This document shows, in pieces, positions 10,620 through 21,970 of a DNA stretch of 64,000 bases (position 1 is its first letter; every line of letters starts with the position of its first letter). The notes beneath the pieces are model-generated. The model had not been told where the DNA came from. It saw only the letters and a program-made list of their open reading frames with translations, and made no database searches. The stretch is from Symsagittifera roscoffensis (Eukaryota > Xenacoelomorpha > Acoela > Convolutidae), in assembly GCF_963678635.1 (NCBI RefSeq), contig NC_087064.1:50329346-50393345 (forward strand). The letters run 5' to 3'. Position numbers and translations under genes: made by a program.

Positions 10620-13600
10620 CTGTAAAAAGGACTGATTGAGGTTTCACCGATTCATCTGACTTAATGTAATTATAATATGGTTTTATATGGCCATAACTAT
10701 ACTAGAGCTCTTAAGCTTTTGCAATGCATGCAACGTAAGGTGTGTATTCTGTATGAGGAATCTACATTTGAAAGAATGATTTTCGTTCATTCGTGCATTT
10801 TCCCTTTATATCTCTGGCATTAGAAGGACAAAGGTTTTCAACGAAGACCGGTTCAACTTTTTTTAACCATCTGTTTTTATTTTGTACGACGAGAACAAAT
10901 TGATCATAAAGTTAAGAAAATTTTCAAATTTGGACTTCTCTAAACCGTTAAAACTAAAAGTCTGATCGAAATATTCTGTCCTACTTAAAAAAAACGGGTT
11001 GGATGTTTTCAAAATAAATAAATCAATCTAGCTGGAGCGTGTATTTACAAATTTTCTCTTGAGATTAGAAAGCGTTGAAAAAAAGCGTTGGAAAACCCAC
11101 AAAAATTGAACATTTTTTGAACCTTAGCAGAACTCACGAAAACAATTTTTAAACATGGTCATTATTGTTACAAATTTCAAAAAAAGTGACACAAAATTTT
11201 TGCTCGTGGTGGTTATTTTTTTCAGACAAATTTTCAATTAAACTGATTTTTTTGCGGATATTTGGATACCACCTGAAGTTAACAAAAACTTACCTGTGAT
11301 CAAGAAAAACCAGTAGCAAAAAATTAAACTTTAATTTAATTTCGAGCGATTAGGTCCAATAATCGGTTTGTAATAGCTTGATATGTATAATTCAAATTAA
11401 GTCGCAACAAAGTTAGGCTCAGCCCTTAAATTACTTCACAAAATTAGGAGGAATTTTCATCAGAAAAAAATTGAGATAAATTCAAAAGTTTTGTTTTTTG
11501 GAAATTGTAGACGATGTGTTTTCCTCAAGTTTCCATTCATTCCAAACTGGCCTTAATTCGAATACGCCAAACAAGAATTGATATCCTTTGTTTTTGATTT
11601 GAGCGTGCCAGTTTTTGGCCAAATTTACTTTTTAATGGCTTGTATTCGACTGAAATTGACAATGTTTTTAATTTTTTGAAAGAGCGAAAAAGGTTTTTTA
11701 ATAAGTTCGACTCACGCGTTCTATGTTTTCTTGCGATAGCTTCTTAGTTCCTACTTTCGAAATATGAATGATTTATTAGTGCTCGGTGTGTTTTTTTGTG
11801 ACGTTTCGACGAACTTCAATCTGTTAACTAGCCACGTTTTAATACAGTTTTTAAAACTATCTAAAAAGTATTGACAAATTGAGCTCAAAATAAAGAAAAT
11901 ACCTCATACCTGATCAAAATTTGAGAATTCACAGCGGATCAAGTATTTCCAATTCGGCTAAAGGAACGATCAACGAGTGATACTTGTCGTTCACATTGAA
12001 GTGATAATGACAGACTTGAAAATTTTTCCACTTTCATTTGAGGGGATTTATTTGGAATGTTTGATACGTTTCCAGAGGCTTATCGCATGACTTTTTACTT
12101 TATATAGCGAGAGAAGAGAATAATTGCAAAAAGAAACTATTTAATTTTTTGAAAAAACAGTTACTCCTTGGACCATAATTGTCAATCAAAACTTTTTGGT
12201 TTTTGCCTTGATACGAGCCATTTTGTTTCGATTAACAATCCAATAAGGTAAACAAATCTGTTTTAATGTTTGATTCTAATCTATCCATGAGCCTTTGTCT
12301 TTGGCAACATAATAAAAGCTGACAAAGATTCAGAAATTTATCGGAATTCTTAAAAATTTACGGAAACACAGGTTAGTTTTAACTTCTCTATCAAGGTTTT
12401 GTAATGACTTTCTTCTATTTTGAAAATAATTGAGATAGTTTTAATTTTCGATTTTAGTTGCAAGATAACTTGATGAAAAGTTAGTTGCAGAGAGAGAGAG
12501 AGAGAGAAAGAGATAGAGAGCTGGAAAGAGAAAGAGAGGGAGAGAGAAAAAACATAGAGAGAAATCAGTTTATTGTTTGTGAAATGTTTCCCATTTCCGA
12601 TTGGTTTATGGATAGAAAATGTGTCCAATATGAGTTTTAAAAGGCTGACAGAAAAACTTTTCATCGGTCACTGAATTACCAAGACTCTGTAGTAAATATT
12701 GAGTATCGGAAAAGACGTTAGCATAATATCTTCTACTATGCCTATGCATTAGATTTTACCCTTCATTTTTTTCTATTTTCATTCATTTGTTTTTTTTGTA
12801 TTCAGGACATTTTATGAGATAACTCGTTTTCTTCTTGACGAACCTTGTTGAACTTTTTGATTTGAACAGGAAAGCAGTACAAAATTTTCACGCAAACCAG
12901 GAAAAATGCGATGCCGCGCATAAAAGAACATGCTATTGACTTTTTTGACAAAATCTTTTTGTTTTTATTCAAGAGAATCCCCGACTCTTTCTGCTTTTCC
13001 AAAATGCTTTTAGCCAGTTTGGTTCGACTTAATCAGCTTTTTGAATACACTTGAGTACAAAAGTTCACAACCATATCAAATAGTGAAAATGGTTTCATAC
13101 GGAACCTTGAGAAGAGCTTTCATGTTGGTAGAAAAACTCCAGCCTTAAAGTATTTGATGATTCGATTTACATTAGCCATTGCCTGCAGTAGTATCTCTTG
13201 TTTTTCCAAAGTAAATTTTCATCGGAGTTAAAACTAAGACACTTGATGAAATCAGATATTTTAATTTTGTGATTTTCCCCTTCAGCTTTAAATTTCATTG
13301 AGTTTCGTCTTTGAGATGAGGCAGAAAAATTATAAAGAAGTTTGTCTGCTTTTTGGATAATTATATTTTAAAAAATACATGGAAATTTTTTGTTGAAGCT
13401 GAATTCAGTTTTTTGTGTTGTAGATTTAAAATTTGAAAGGAAAATTAGTAGGAGTGTATCATCGGCATATGGTACTAGAGTATAGGGCATGTCTAGAGAT
13501 GCTGACATATCATCAACACATAAATTGACCATAACAGGTCTTAACTTGTCGAAATACACTTGGGTACAATTTTTCAAAAACATCCCAGAATACTGACAAT

Positions 13601-14516
13601 GGCCTCATACAGAGCAATGAGAAAAGCTTTTCGTGGAAAAATGAAAAAGTTTCATCACTAGAGTAATTGATGATTTGAATTGAATTATTTATTTTCTGCA
13701 GCAAAATGACTTTCTTTTGAAAAGCAAACTTTCATCTAAGTTTACTCGAAGACATTTGGTGAACTCAGGTGTTTCAAGTATGTGATTTTCAAATTTTCCC
13801 TTCAGCTTCAAATTTGTTTTAGTTTATTAGTTGAGATGACGCAGAAAACTGCTGTATTGCGTTTTGTCTATTTTTTGAACCGTGTATATGGAAATGCAGA
13901 TTAAAGGTTTGAATGGAAACATAAAAGTGGTTTTAACGGCGTACTGTACATGAGTACATGACACGCCGAGAGATTTTGCCATATCATACACAAATAAACT
14001 GACTTTCAATGTTCTTAGCAGAGTACCCTAGGGAGCACTTCTATTCAAATTTGGCCCATCAGAAAATGAATCATTAACTATTGGTTGAAGCTGTCTGTTT
14101 TCTAAAACAATTTTCCTAGATCAGTTGTTGATGGATCGAAGCCATGGTTTTTCAAGTTCTGTTTGAAAATAAGCTATGAAGCAAATCATATGCTTTCGAT
14201 AGATTCGCTCTCACTTACACTAAATCTGTTTTTTTTCAATCCACTTGAGTTTACCCTTGACGACTGAACACATAACTTTGCTCAACAGCTTGAGTCACTT
14301 TACGAAAAAGTGCGCTGTATAAGTTAGTTATCGTCGTTAAGTTTTGCTCCAAATTTTGTTTTATTCCTTCGTAGAATTGTGAAATATAATCTTGTTTTCC
14401 AGACTTTGGTTGAGTCATCAGACTTTGTTTGACCTTTGTTTTCAATTACAAATAACAAAGGAAAAAAAACAATTTTTTGAAGCTCAATGCAAAAAAAAAG
14501 TTTCTGGAGGTTGGAC
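10620..14516 (-). other. Intron of the EGF/discoidin/FN3 gene, 3.90 kb
   Basis: This is AT-rich. It holds a GA microsatellite, a divergent fragment of the dispersed intronic repeat (about 11760-11860) and two related passages at about 13010-13330 and 13540-13850 (GCCTCATACAGAG and similar; GACAATGG, TCAGCTT). The second passage runs into the tandem duplication that starts near 13860. No exon was recognised. Confidence 0.5.
12489..12560. repeat. GA-rich microsatellite
   Basis: A run of GAGAGA with AAAGAGA, TAGAGAG and GGGAGAG interruptions. It is imperfect and looks old. Confidence 0.9.
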
Positions 14517-14642
14517 CTGAGCAGAAATTTCCGGTGTCAGTCCAGCCAGCATTACAAGTACACACATAGGATCCTTCGTTGTTGGAACAGGTAGAGGAAC
14601 CAGAGGCACCACAGACTGTGCTGACAGCGCACTCGTCAATAT
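14517..14642 (-). CDS. Exon: calcium-binding EGF module, tandem copy 2 in transcript order
   Basis: This 126-nt exon is phase 1 at both ends. The acceptor TGCTTCAG precedes 14642. The predicted donor after 14517 is GTCCAA, which is weak but shared by both copies. The 42 residues start DIDECAVSTVC (the G of the previous exon completes the first Asp codon) and contain the six EGF cysteines and NNEGSYVC.C. DIDEC plus the Asn/Tyr pattern matches cbEGF calcium ligands. It is flanked downstream by the discoidin-type exons. If the weak donor is not used, an in-frame stop follows about 20 codons later. Confidence 0.8.
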
Positions 14643-15599
14643 CTGAAGCATGTTTGCATCTTCGAGGTTCAGTAGATTGCAGGGATGGATCCAGAACTTT
14701 CTCGAAGGGGGGGGGGGTAGGGTATTTGGAGCGGATTTTCAAAAAATTCTGAAAGTTTTGTCGACCTTTTTTAGGTCGACTAAATTGATTTTTTGAGCCC
14801 TCCCGAATCCATTCAAAGATCCCCATTTTTATCAATTTTATTTGCGCCGCAGCAAGATTTGGAAAACACAAGCGCTCCCCCTCAAAATTGAATGTCTTTA
14901 AACAAAACGAGTGTTCGAGTGTTCAGTGGGTCGAATCTCACCGTTTTGTCTATTTTTTGAACAGTGTATATAGAAATGCAGATTAAAGGTTTGAATGGAA
15001 ACTTAAAAGTGATGTTTTAACGGCGTACTGTACATGAGTACATGACACGCCGAGAGATTTTGCTCTATCATACACAAATAAACTGACTTTCAATGTTCTT
15101 AGCAGAGTACCCTAGAGAGCACTTCTATTCAAATTTGGCCCATCAGAAAATGAATCATTAACTATTGGTTGCAGCTGTCTGTTTTCTAAAACAATTTTAC
15201 TAGATCAGTTGTTGATGGATCGAAGCCATGGTTTTTCAAGTTCTGTTTGAAAATAAGCTATGAAGCAAATCATATGCTTTCGATAGATTCGCTCTCACTT
15301 ACACTAAATCTGTTTTTTTTTTAATCCACTTGAGTTTACCCTTGACGACTGAACACATAACTTTGCTCAACAGCTTGAGTCACTTTACGAAAAAGTGCGC
15401 TGTATAAGTTAGTTATCGTCATTAAGTTTTGCTCCAAATTTGTTTTATTCCTTCGTAGAATTGTGAAATATAATCTTGTTTTCCAGATTTTGGTTGAGTC
15501 ATCAGACTTTGTTTGCCCTTTGTTTTTAATTACAAATAACGAAGGAAAAAAAATAATTTTTTGAAGCTCAATGCAAAAAAAAGTTTCTGGAGGTTGGAC

Positions 15600-15725
15600 C
15601 TGAGCAGAAATTTCCGGTGTCAGTCCAGCCAGCATTACATTTGCACACATATGAACCATCGTTGTTGGAACAGGTAGAGGAACCAGAGGCACCGCAGACT
15701 GTGCTGACAGCGCACTCGTCAATAT
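15600..15725 (-). CDS. Exon: calcium-binding EGF module, tandem copy 1 in transcript order
   Basis: This is the duplicate of the 14517-14642 exon, with the same 126-nt length, phases and splice signals (CTTCAG acceptor, GTCCAA donor). It encodes DIDECAVSTVC and then NNDGSYVCKCNAG. Relative to its twin it carries Glu-to-Asp and Thr-to-Lys changes, and six of the seven exonic differences fall within about 20 nt. All six cysteines are kept, so both copies could be functional. Confidence 0.8.
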
Positions 15726-15762
15726 CTGAAGCACGTTTGCATCTACGAGGTTCAGTAGATTG

Positions 15763-16080
15763 CAGGGATGGATCCAGAACTTTCTACTTTCTCGAAGGGA
15801 GGGGGAGGGGGGAGGGCATTGGAGCGGATTTTCAAAAAATTCTGAAAAATTTTGTCGACTTTTTTTAGGTCGACTATATTGATTTTTTGAGCCCTCCCAA
15901 ATCCATTCAAAGATCCCCATTTTTATCAATTTTATATGCGCCGCAGCAAGTTTTTGAAAACAGGCGCTCCCCCTCAAAATTGAATGTCTTTAAACAAAAC
16001 GAGTGTTCGAGTATTCAGTGGGTCGAATCTCTGAAGAGGGGCTTCCATACCCCCCTCCTCCTCTCCTAAATCCACACCTC
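15763..16080. mobile_element. hAT-type MITE with 8-bp target duplication
   Basis: The element begins CAGGGATGGATCCAG. It ends CTAAATCCACACCTC, whose complement GAGGTGTGGATTTAG is an imperfect terminal inverted repeat. GTAGATTG is found immediately left (15755-15762) and right (16081-16088), a perfect 8-bp target duplication as hAT elements make. A G-run, a GGTCGAC motif and CGCTCCCCCTC lie inside. A right-truncated copy begins at 14680 with the same left GTAGATTG. Confidence 0.8.
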
Positions 16081-16423
16081 GTAGATTGTTTTTAAATTTT
16101 TTTTTAAAACGTGCGAAATATGTCATTTGTTTAAGAACCGTTTTTGGATTTTGTTTCGAAAACGTTTGGCTAAAAAATCTTGTATTATGCAGCGTTCCCT
16201 CTCCAAATTTAAAAGTACGAGCAACAAAGTGGCGCTGAAGTTAGATTTAGGCAAGATTTTCTGCGTTAATTTTGTAATCTAAAAATTGGATTATTATTAG
16301 TATTATCAAAAGAAGTCCCACTGATCGATGGTCGACGGCAAATTCTTTCTAGGCTTCAAATGAAGTAAGATACCTATTCAAATCCTTAAAATTCAAATAG
16401 TTTTTGTAAAAGGCATTCATGAT

Positions 16424-16905
16424 CAGGGGCGGATTTAGGGGTGGATGGGGGCGGACGCCCCTTCCACCTGCTCAAGAATTCCACCCCCTGCCGAGCCAAA
16501 GGGTCGTACTTGTATTCTTTGAGATATCCATTTTTGGCAGACTGACCCTAAATTTTTTCTAAAGGCGCCAAAATATACTAATTTTCAGGGGGAGCGCGCG
16601 CCAAAACTACGTTTAAAATTTAGTAGTTAGTAAAACTACTAATTACTTTTTGTTTAAAATTTTCCAAATAGTGCCCAAAAACGCTACTTTTGGCCTGTTT
16701 TTTTTTCAAAGTTTTGCCTGAGGCGCCAAAAGTTTGGCCAAATCAGGGACCTTTTACCTCTTTGGGAGAGCTCGAAAAATCAATTCGGTCGACCTAAAAA
16801 ATATTCGACCAATTTTTCGAAATTTTTTGACAATCCGATCACGCCACCAGCCACAGCCCCGCCCCTCTCCCAACCACTTTGCAAATAATGGATGCATTTT
16901 GACGC
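16424..16905. repeat. CAGGGGCGGATTTAG element, probably a second hAT-like MITE (incomplete)
   Basis: It starts CAGGGGCGGATTTAGGGG, like many hAT-type non-autonomous termini, and is unusually GC-rich for the region. It contains TCGGTCGACCTAAAAAA in common with the neighbouring MITE. I could not find a matching right end or target duplication, so the right border is approximate. Confidence 0.5.
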
Positions 16906-16973
16906 ATTCTATCCGGTCTCTTTCAGTTAAATATTCTTTGAGTGAAAAAAGGGGTTTAAAAATTGTATCAAAC

Positions 16974-17114
16974 CAATGCAGTTGAACTGGTTCTGTAGTG
17001 TGTATCCAACGTTACATGAGCATTCGAATCGTCTGTTTGTAGCATCAATTGCAGGATCCAAATCTGTGCACTTATGCTGACATCCGGAGTAACCGCATGC
17101 ACATTCGTCAATTT
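16974..17114 (-). CDS. Exon: calcium-binding EGF module with seven cysteines
   Basis: This 141-nt exon is phase 1 at both ends, with acceptor GAGTTTTTAG before 17114 and donor GTTTGAT after 16974. It begins EIDECACGYSGCQHKC and has FECSCNVGYTLQNQFNC. This is a cbEGF pattern with one extra Cys (ECAC) beyond the usual six. It is the most upstream exon recognised in this group; the upstream partner is not visible within the next several kb. Confidence 0.8.
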
Positions 17115-17699
17115 CTAAAAACTCCAAAATGTTTGTTAAAACTATCCGTAAATAGCAAAATAGCGAAAAGCCACATCTATTCTTTTAAAGTCGGCGATAC
17201 TTTACCGAAATGTTTTAAGCGCTTTCAGTTATGAATCGGGTTTCAAAATGAATGAAAAGATTTCATGCCTTGAAGTATCAATGTTAAATTGTCTTGTTGA
17301 TAATTTTTGGACCAAAACTTTTATCGAAGTAAGCTTAGTGCAAATCAATTGTGTTCTGGTCATGTATATCAGTAAAGCGCTAGCTGAGATTACTGTGAAT
17401 GTAATTCGCACGAAAATTCAGCGTGACTTATTATTGTTTCAAATTTTTTTTCAAATAGTTCTCAAATTTTAATATAGCCAAATTTGACGCATTTTTACAT
17501 CAAATGACAGTAAGCAATGCCCTGAGCTCAAAGTTGAAAGATATTTACTATCATTTTGTAAAAATCTGAGGATTTAAAAAGTTTGATCAAGATGAAATCA
17601 TAAACGCGCAATTTTTTCGCGCTTTCATAATGAACTGGTGAACTAAAACAAATTCAATTGGGTGAAACGTTTGGGTCTTATTGATGCGTTACAACCCCC

Positions 17700-18110
17700 C
17701 GCAGTGATGAAAATTGTTAAAATTGATTATATACAGACAAAACTACAGAGTAACGTACGTATGCAATCGATTTATCAACAACCATTTTACGAACGATAAT
17801 CGATTCTATACAGATAGAATCCATTTTTTTTTCATCAAAAAAATGGATTTTGGTACCCAAACAATCGATTTTATATTGTATAAAGCATGTATATAACCTG
17901 TATGTAATATGTATATAATCTGTTTAAAAATGTAAATCAACCTTATAAAAATGTATATAATCTGTATAAAAATGTCATCCTTATAAAAATCAACCTGTAG
18001 GTAATCTGTAGATGATCTGTAGATAATTTGTATAAAGTCTGTATATAATCTGTAGATTATCTATAGATAATCTGTAGATAATCTGTATAAAATCTATTTT
18101 GAAGGACGAG
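17700..18110. repeat. AT-rich minisatellite (TGTATATAATCTG / TGTAGATAATCTG)
   Basis: Degenerate 10-14 bp units such as TGTATATAATCTG, TGTAGATAATC and TGTATAAAATCTG are repeated many times, most densely at 17880-18100. A hairpin AATCCATTTTTTT / AAAAAAATGGATT lies at about 17817-17848. Confidence 0.8.
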
Positions 18111-19525
18111 AAAAAATTAATTATATCGCCGGAAAAAGAAGTTTTTGGTACTCTTATGCTTTCTGAATAAAATATGGTAAAATATGCTTTCTGAAGAAAA
18201 AAAATTTGAAATCAAATTGAGCAAAGTTTATCAGAAAGTTAAAACACAATTATAAAAAATAAAAAAAGAACATCGGAGTCTCTTTAACTACTCCCCCTAT
18301 GATACCACGCAAGAAACCATCACCCTATAGATTAATGAAGCAATGGTAAGGCATACGCAGTCTTGTAACGATTAACTAAATTAAAATCTGTATACAGTCT
18401 GTATAGTATGTGTAAAAATTTACATAGAAAAACCAAATTTGTTAGTGAACACATGACTAAAGTTGATAGTGACTACATAAGGAAGATATGCTGTATAAAA
18501 TCTTTGCAAAACAAAATGAATTCTAATTGAGTATCTAATGGTTATAATCGAAGTGTTACAGTATGAATCACAGTTTTTCTAAAATCTGTGTTTTTTCTGT
18601 AGATAATCGATTTTTATCAATTTTTTGTACCACAAGAATACTCAAAAAATCATAGTTTTGTTCTTATAACTTTCAAATTTTTTTACTTATCAGTTTTTCA
18701 GCAAAAAAAGATTTTCATTGGCCTTATGGCAGTCGAACAGCAGTTATTGCTTGGTGTGTTTTTCTTTACTCAGTCTTTGAGTTGTAAGCTAGCCATTTCC
18801 TAAGAAAATTTTTTATACCATCTGTAGAGTATCAACATCTTGAGTAAAAACATGAAAAGATGTTTCAACGTGGATTATTTTTGCAAACAAACTTAGGGTT
18901 TGAAATTTTCATGTCTAATTTGGGACGGTAAATTTTTACACTGTTGTAGCGTGAACTATGATTTGTTCCTGTGTAGTAATCGATCCATTTGAAACGAGGT
19001 ATGCTTGTTTGACTATTTTGAGCCTTAATGAAAGTCTGAGTAAATGGGCGACACTGCAATGTAGCCAATTACTCAGCGCTGGAATAAAATTGTAAGAAAA
19101 CTTGAGTTTTCTTATTTGTAAATAATTCTTCTTTTTTGTTCCGAATTTCCGAGCTATGAAGGATTTTTGGTCTTACCTTTTACGTTTTTTCAATCAAATT
19201 TAACAACCATGAAACGTGGCTTGCGACTCAATTTCAAGAAAGCCACATCGAACGGCAGTTAGTGTTGAGTCATCATTTTGACGCCTACATCATTTTGAAG
19301 CCTTTTTAATTGTGGGCTGAGAAGCAACGAAAAGTGTTTTATAAGTTTTGTCGAGAAAAATTGGTGTTAAAGTTTGGCTTTTGGTTTTGTTTTTTTTTCC
19401 TCTCTAATTGATCTTAAAATTCGTTTCTTAACTGTTTGACCGAATTGATTGACTTCTGATTTGATCTTTTTGAATATCATTTGAACTAATAATTTGCACA
19501 ATTCTCCATCACCTCAAAACAAAAC

Positions 19526-20045
19526 AAGACTGCTCTTATCAGGGAGGAGCTCTGAATGTTCCGACTGCCTTTCAAGGTTTATGGAGCAGTAAAAACATTA
19601 AAAAATCAAATGAAATAAAACAAAATGCAAAATGTTTTTTTTTCTAAAATTTGAAATTTTTTATGAAAATCATCCATCCCATATAAAACACAAAAGAGTA
19701 GATTTCGCTCCTTGTAACTTATCAATTATGCCAAATAAGCTTCTCAAACAATTTGGAACAATTTCTAAGACAGATTCACTCTCCTCTTACGCGTTAATAG
19801 CGCTAAATATATCGCGCGTTAATTGTCCTAAATTGGCCAAAATGGCATATTTTAAACCCCCGTAACTTTACGAAAAGTAATCACAGGTGAAATATCTTTT
19901 CAAATTTGAGCTCAAAAAAACAATACCTTTCGATTGATTTAAAAAATTCCTTAAAAAATGGTCAGTTAAAAAGTCGAAATTTGTCTGAAGAAAAAAAACC
20001 CACCCCGAGCACAAATATTCCGTTACTTTTGTATCGAAAGTCGGA
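19526..20045. repeat. Dispersed intronic repeat, copy 2 (with GACTGC hairpin)
   Basis: The left end GACTGCTCTTATCAGG through GGAGCAGT can close a stem (ACTGCTC with GAGCAGT). The remainder matches 8830-9210, with TCACAGGTGAAATATCTTTT, AAAAAGTCGAAATTTGTCTG and CCGAGCACAAATATTCCGTTA in the same order. Confidence 0.65.
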
Positions 20046-20767
20046 ACAACAATAAACTGCGTAAAACCATCTCTAACTTTTTTGTTGTTAAAACAAACAT
20101 TCATTGCTCTTTTGTAATTTCCTCTATTACCTGCACAGCAGTCGGATACAAAGGTTTTCGTTCCAGCAACTTAGTTTTTCTTTTTGCTTTCATTTTTTAA
20201 ATTAATTTGGTCGGAACAATCTGAGCAACTTTTGAGAACACCGGGGCTCTTTTTCCTTTTCCCTCCCACCTCACTCAAACATGAATTTTATGGTCTAACG
20301 AGTGGTTTCTACAAGGTTAATTATGAAGACCAAATATGTTTCTCATAACCTAGTTAGTCTGCATGTCAAATTTCAAGACAATCGGACAAAGTGAACAGTA
20401 ATTTCAAATATAAAAATTTGCAGGTGGGGGGGGGAAGGAAAAAGAGTCAACACCGGCTATCCTCATTCATATTGTCATTTAGTTCATCGTAAAAACATTG
20501 TAAAACTTGAATTAGCATCTAATTACCCGTTTCAAAGCTACAAATGACTTTCGCTTCGTGGAAATTGCAAAACTCAAGATTTCACAACATATATTTCTCT
20601 GATAGAAAAATTTTGCTTGGGTTGAGTTTACAAAAAAACAACATTTGAAAAACCAAATTTTCCTCTATTGTTTTTGACAAAAAAAAACTAATGGCTTCAT
20701 TGATCTTGTCGGACACATATGGAATCTACAGCAGCTTTCATTGTTACAACGACTAAGAGGGGTCCCT

Positions 20768-21379
20768 CACCGAAGTTTCTCAGATAAAAATAGATTATAT
20801 TGAGAAATTGTTGCCAAAAATATTGACATTATAATCGATTATGTGTAACCAATTAAAGCAACGTTTTCTATTATAATAAAAAAGAAAAAAGATTATTTTC
20901 ATGCAGAATATGTTGCCTTATAATTCCTTTAAAATGTATTTTTATCTCCTAATAATCTCAATAAAATCTAGTTTTTTGCCCTAAAATCGCCATGAAATTG
21001 CAATCAAATCGATTGCTTTCGCCATTAAATTGCAATCAAATCTTTTGTTTTTGCCATAGAAATGCAATAAAATCTATTGTTTTTGCCATAAAACCGCAAC
21101 AAAAACTATTGCTATTGCCATAAAACTGCAATAAAATCGATTATGTTGTCAAAAAATTTGATTATATTGTCAGAAAAATTGATTTTTCTCTTCTTAAAAT
21201 TATGCTATTTGAAAACTCAAAGCAAAAGTTGAATTCAAACCAAACTTGTTTTCTCCATATAATCGCGATTATTTTACTCTGCGACCACAAATCACCAGAT
21301 AATTGATTATCAAAAGAATAATTGTTTGATCGACCACAAAATCGCCAGATAATAGATATTAATCGGAGAAACTTCGGTG
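20768..21379. mobile_element. CACCGAAGTTTCTC MITE, copy 1
   Basis: The terminal inverted repeats CACCGAAGTTTCTC and GAGAAACTTCGGTG are perfect over 14 bp. The inside is a run of degenerate TTGCCATAAAATTGCAATAAAATCGATT-like units and is non-coding. A duplicate sits at 25700-26286, and a longer relative with the same ends lies at 52726-53766. Confidence 0.85.
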
Positions 21380-21823
21380 CGGGGTGGAATTTTTTTTCTT
21401 CGAGTATGTTTTAGTTTTTTCTACTTTCATTAAACGCAAAAGGAGGTATTACATTTAATTTTTCAAAATTGGTTTATTGCAAATTGATACCTTTTCAAAA
21501 CTTCAAAACTCTTTCCTCGATATTGAACTTTTTTGTGCAGTGTTTTTTCGAAGTTAGAATTTGGAAGTTAGAGTTTTATTTGAAATTTTAAAAAGTTTTT
21601 TGATGACAGCTGTGTCAATTTTGCTTCATTTACGAACATTTTGAGCTCTTGTTTGATTCCTCTCATCAGCCCATGGCATAAAAACAAAACGAAGTCAAAA
21701 AAAAGAACCGGCTTCTCTTGTATCAACCTTTTGTTTCATTGGGTGTTTTCCAGTCACTCCAGATGAAATTATGCCAAAATGTTACTGCGTGTTTCTTGAT
21801 ATAAATAAGGCTAGTCTTGAATG

Positions 21824-21970
21824 TTCCAACCTACGTAACAGAGAGTTACAAAAAAAACAAAAAAAACTACGTAACAGAGAGTTACAAAAACTACGTAACA
21901 GAGAGTTACAAAAAAAACTTGAATGTTCCAACCTACGTATGTTCCAACCTACGTAACAGAGAAATACAAA
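21824..21970. repeat. Copy-specific local amplification of CCTACGTAACAGAGAG
   Basis: TACGTAACAGAGAGTTACAAAAA occurs three to four times in a row with two copies of GTTCCAACCTACGTA. The paralogous place in the second duplicate (about 26745-26785) has a single copy. The expansion therefore happened after the 4.9-kb duplication. Confidence 0.9.

Larger units (their letters stand above)
13860..16033. repeat. Tandem duplication, ~1.08-kb unit, containing an EGF exon
   Basis: Unit 1 is about 13860-14941 and unit 2 about 14942-16033; the offset is 1082-1083 bases. Landmarks in both are GTTTTGTCTATTTTTTGAAC, CGGCGTACTGTACATGAG, the EGF exon and GTGTTCGAGT.TTCAGTGGG. By eye the intronic parts differ by only a few percent. 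The right breakpoint falls inside a hAT-type MITE, which is complete only in unit 2. Confidence 0.95.
17115..20707. other. Non-coding, AT-rich stretch upstream of the EGF exons
   Basis: It contains the TGTATATAATC-type minisatellite and two fragments of the dispersed intronic repeat. I see no exon with paired splice signals and a conserved domain. It is probably intron of the same gene. Confidence 0.4.

Noticed and set aside
12350-12664. 104-codon frame rich in Ser, Leu and Phe
   Set aside because: It is produced by the GA microsatellite on the opposite strand.
15336-15977. A 213-codon minus-strand open frame across the second EGF copy
   Set aside because: It reads the EGF exon in the wrong frame and runs through intron and MITE. 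The real coding part is the 126-nt exon at 15600-15725 in another frame.
18865-19068. 67-codon minus-strand frame with FKWIDYYTGTNHSSRYNS
   Set aside because: It looks protein-like, but the available acceptor and donor do not give the 1-1 phase of the neighbouring exons, no domain is recognised, and no copy is conserved elsewhere in the window.
19526-19592. Hammerhead ribozyme (CTGATA-like text on the reverse strand)
   Set aside because: The conserved CUGANGA core and GAAA do not fall in positions that allow three stems.
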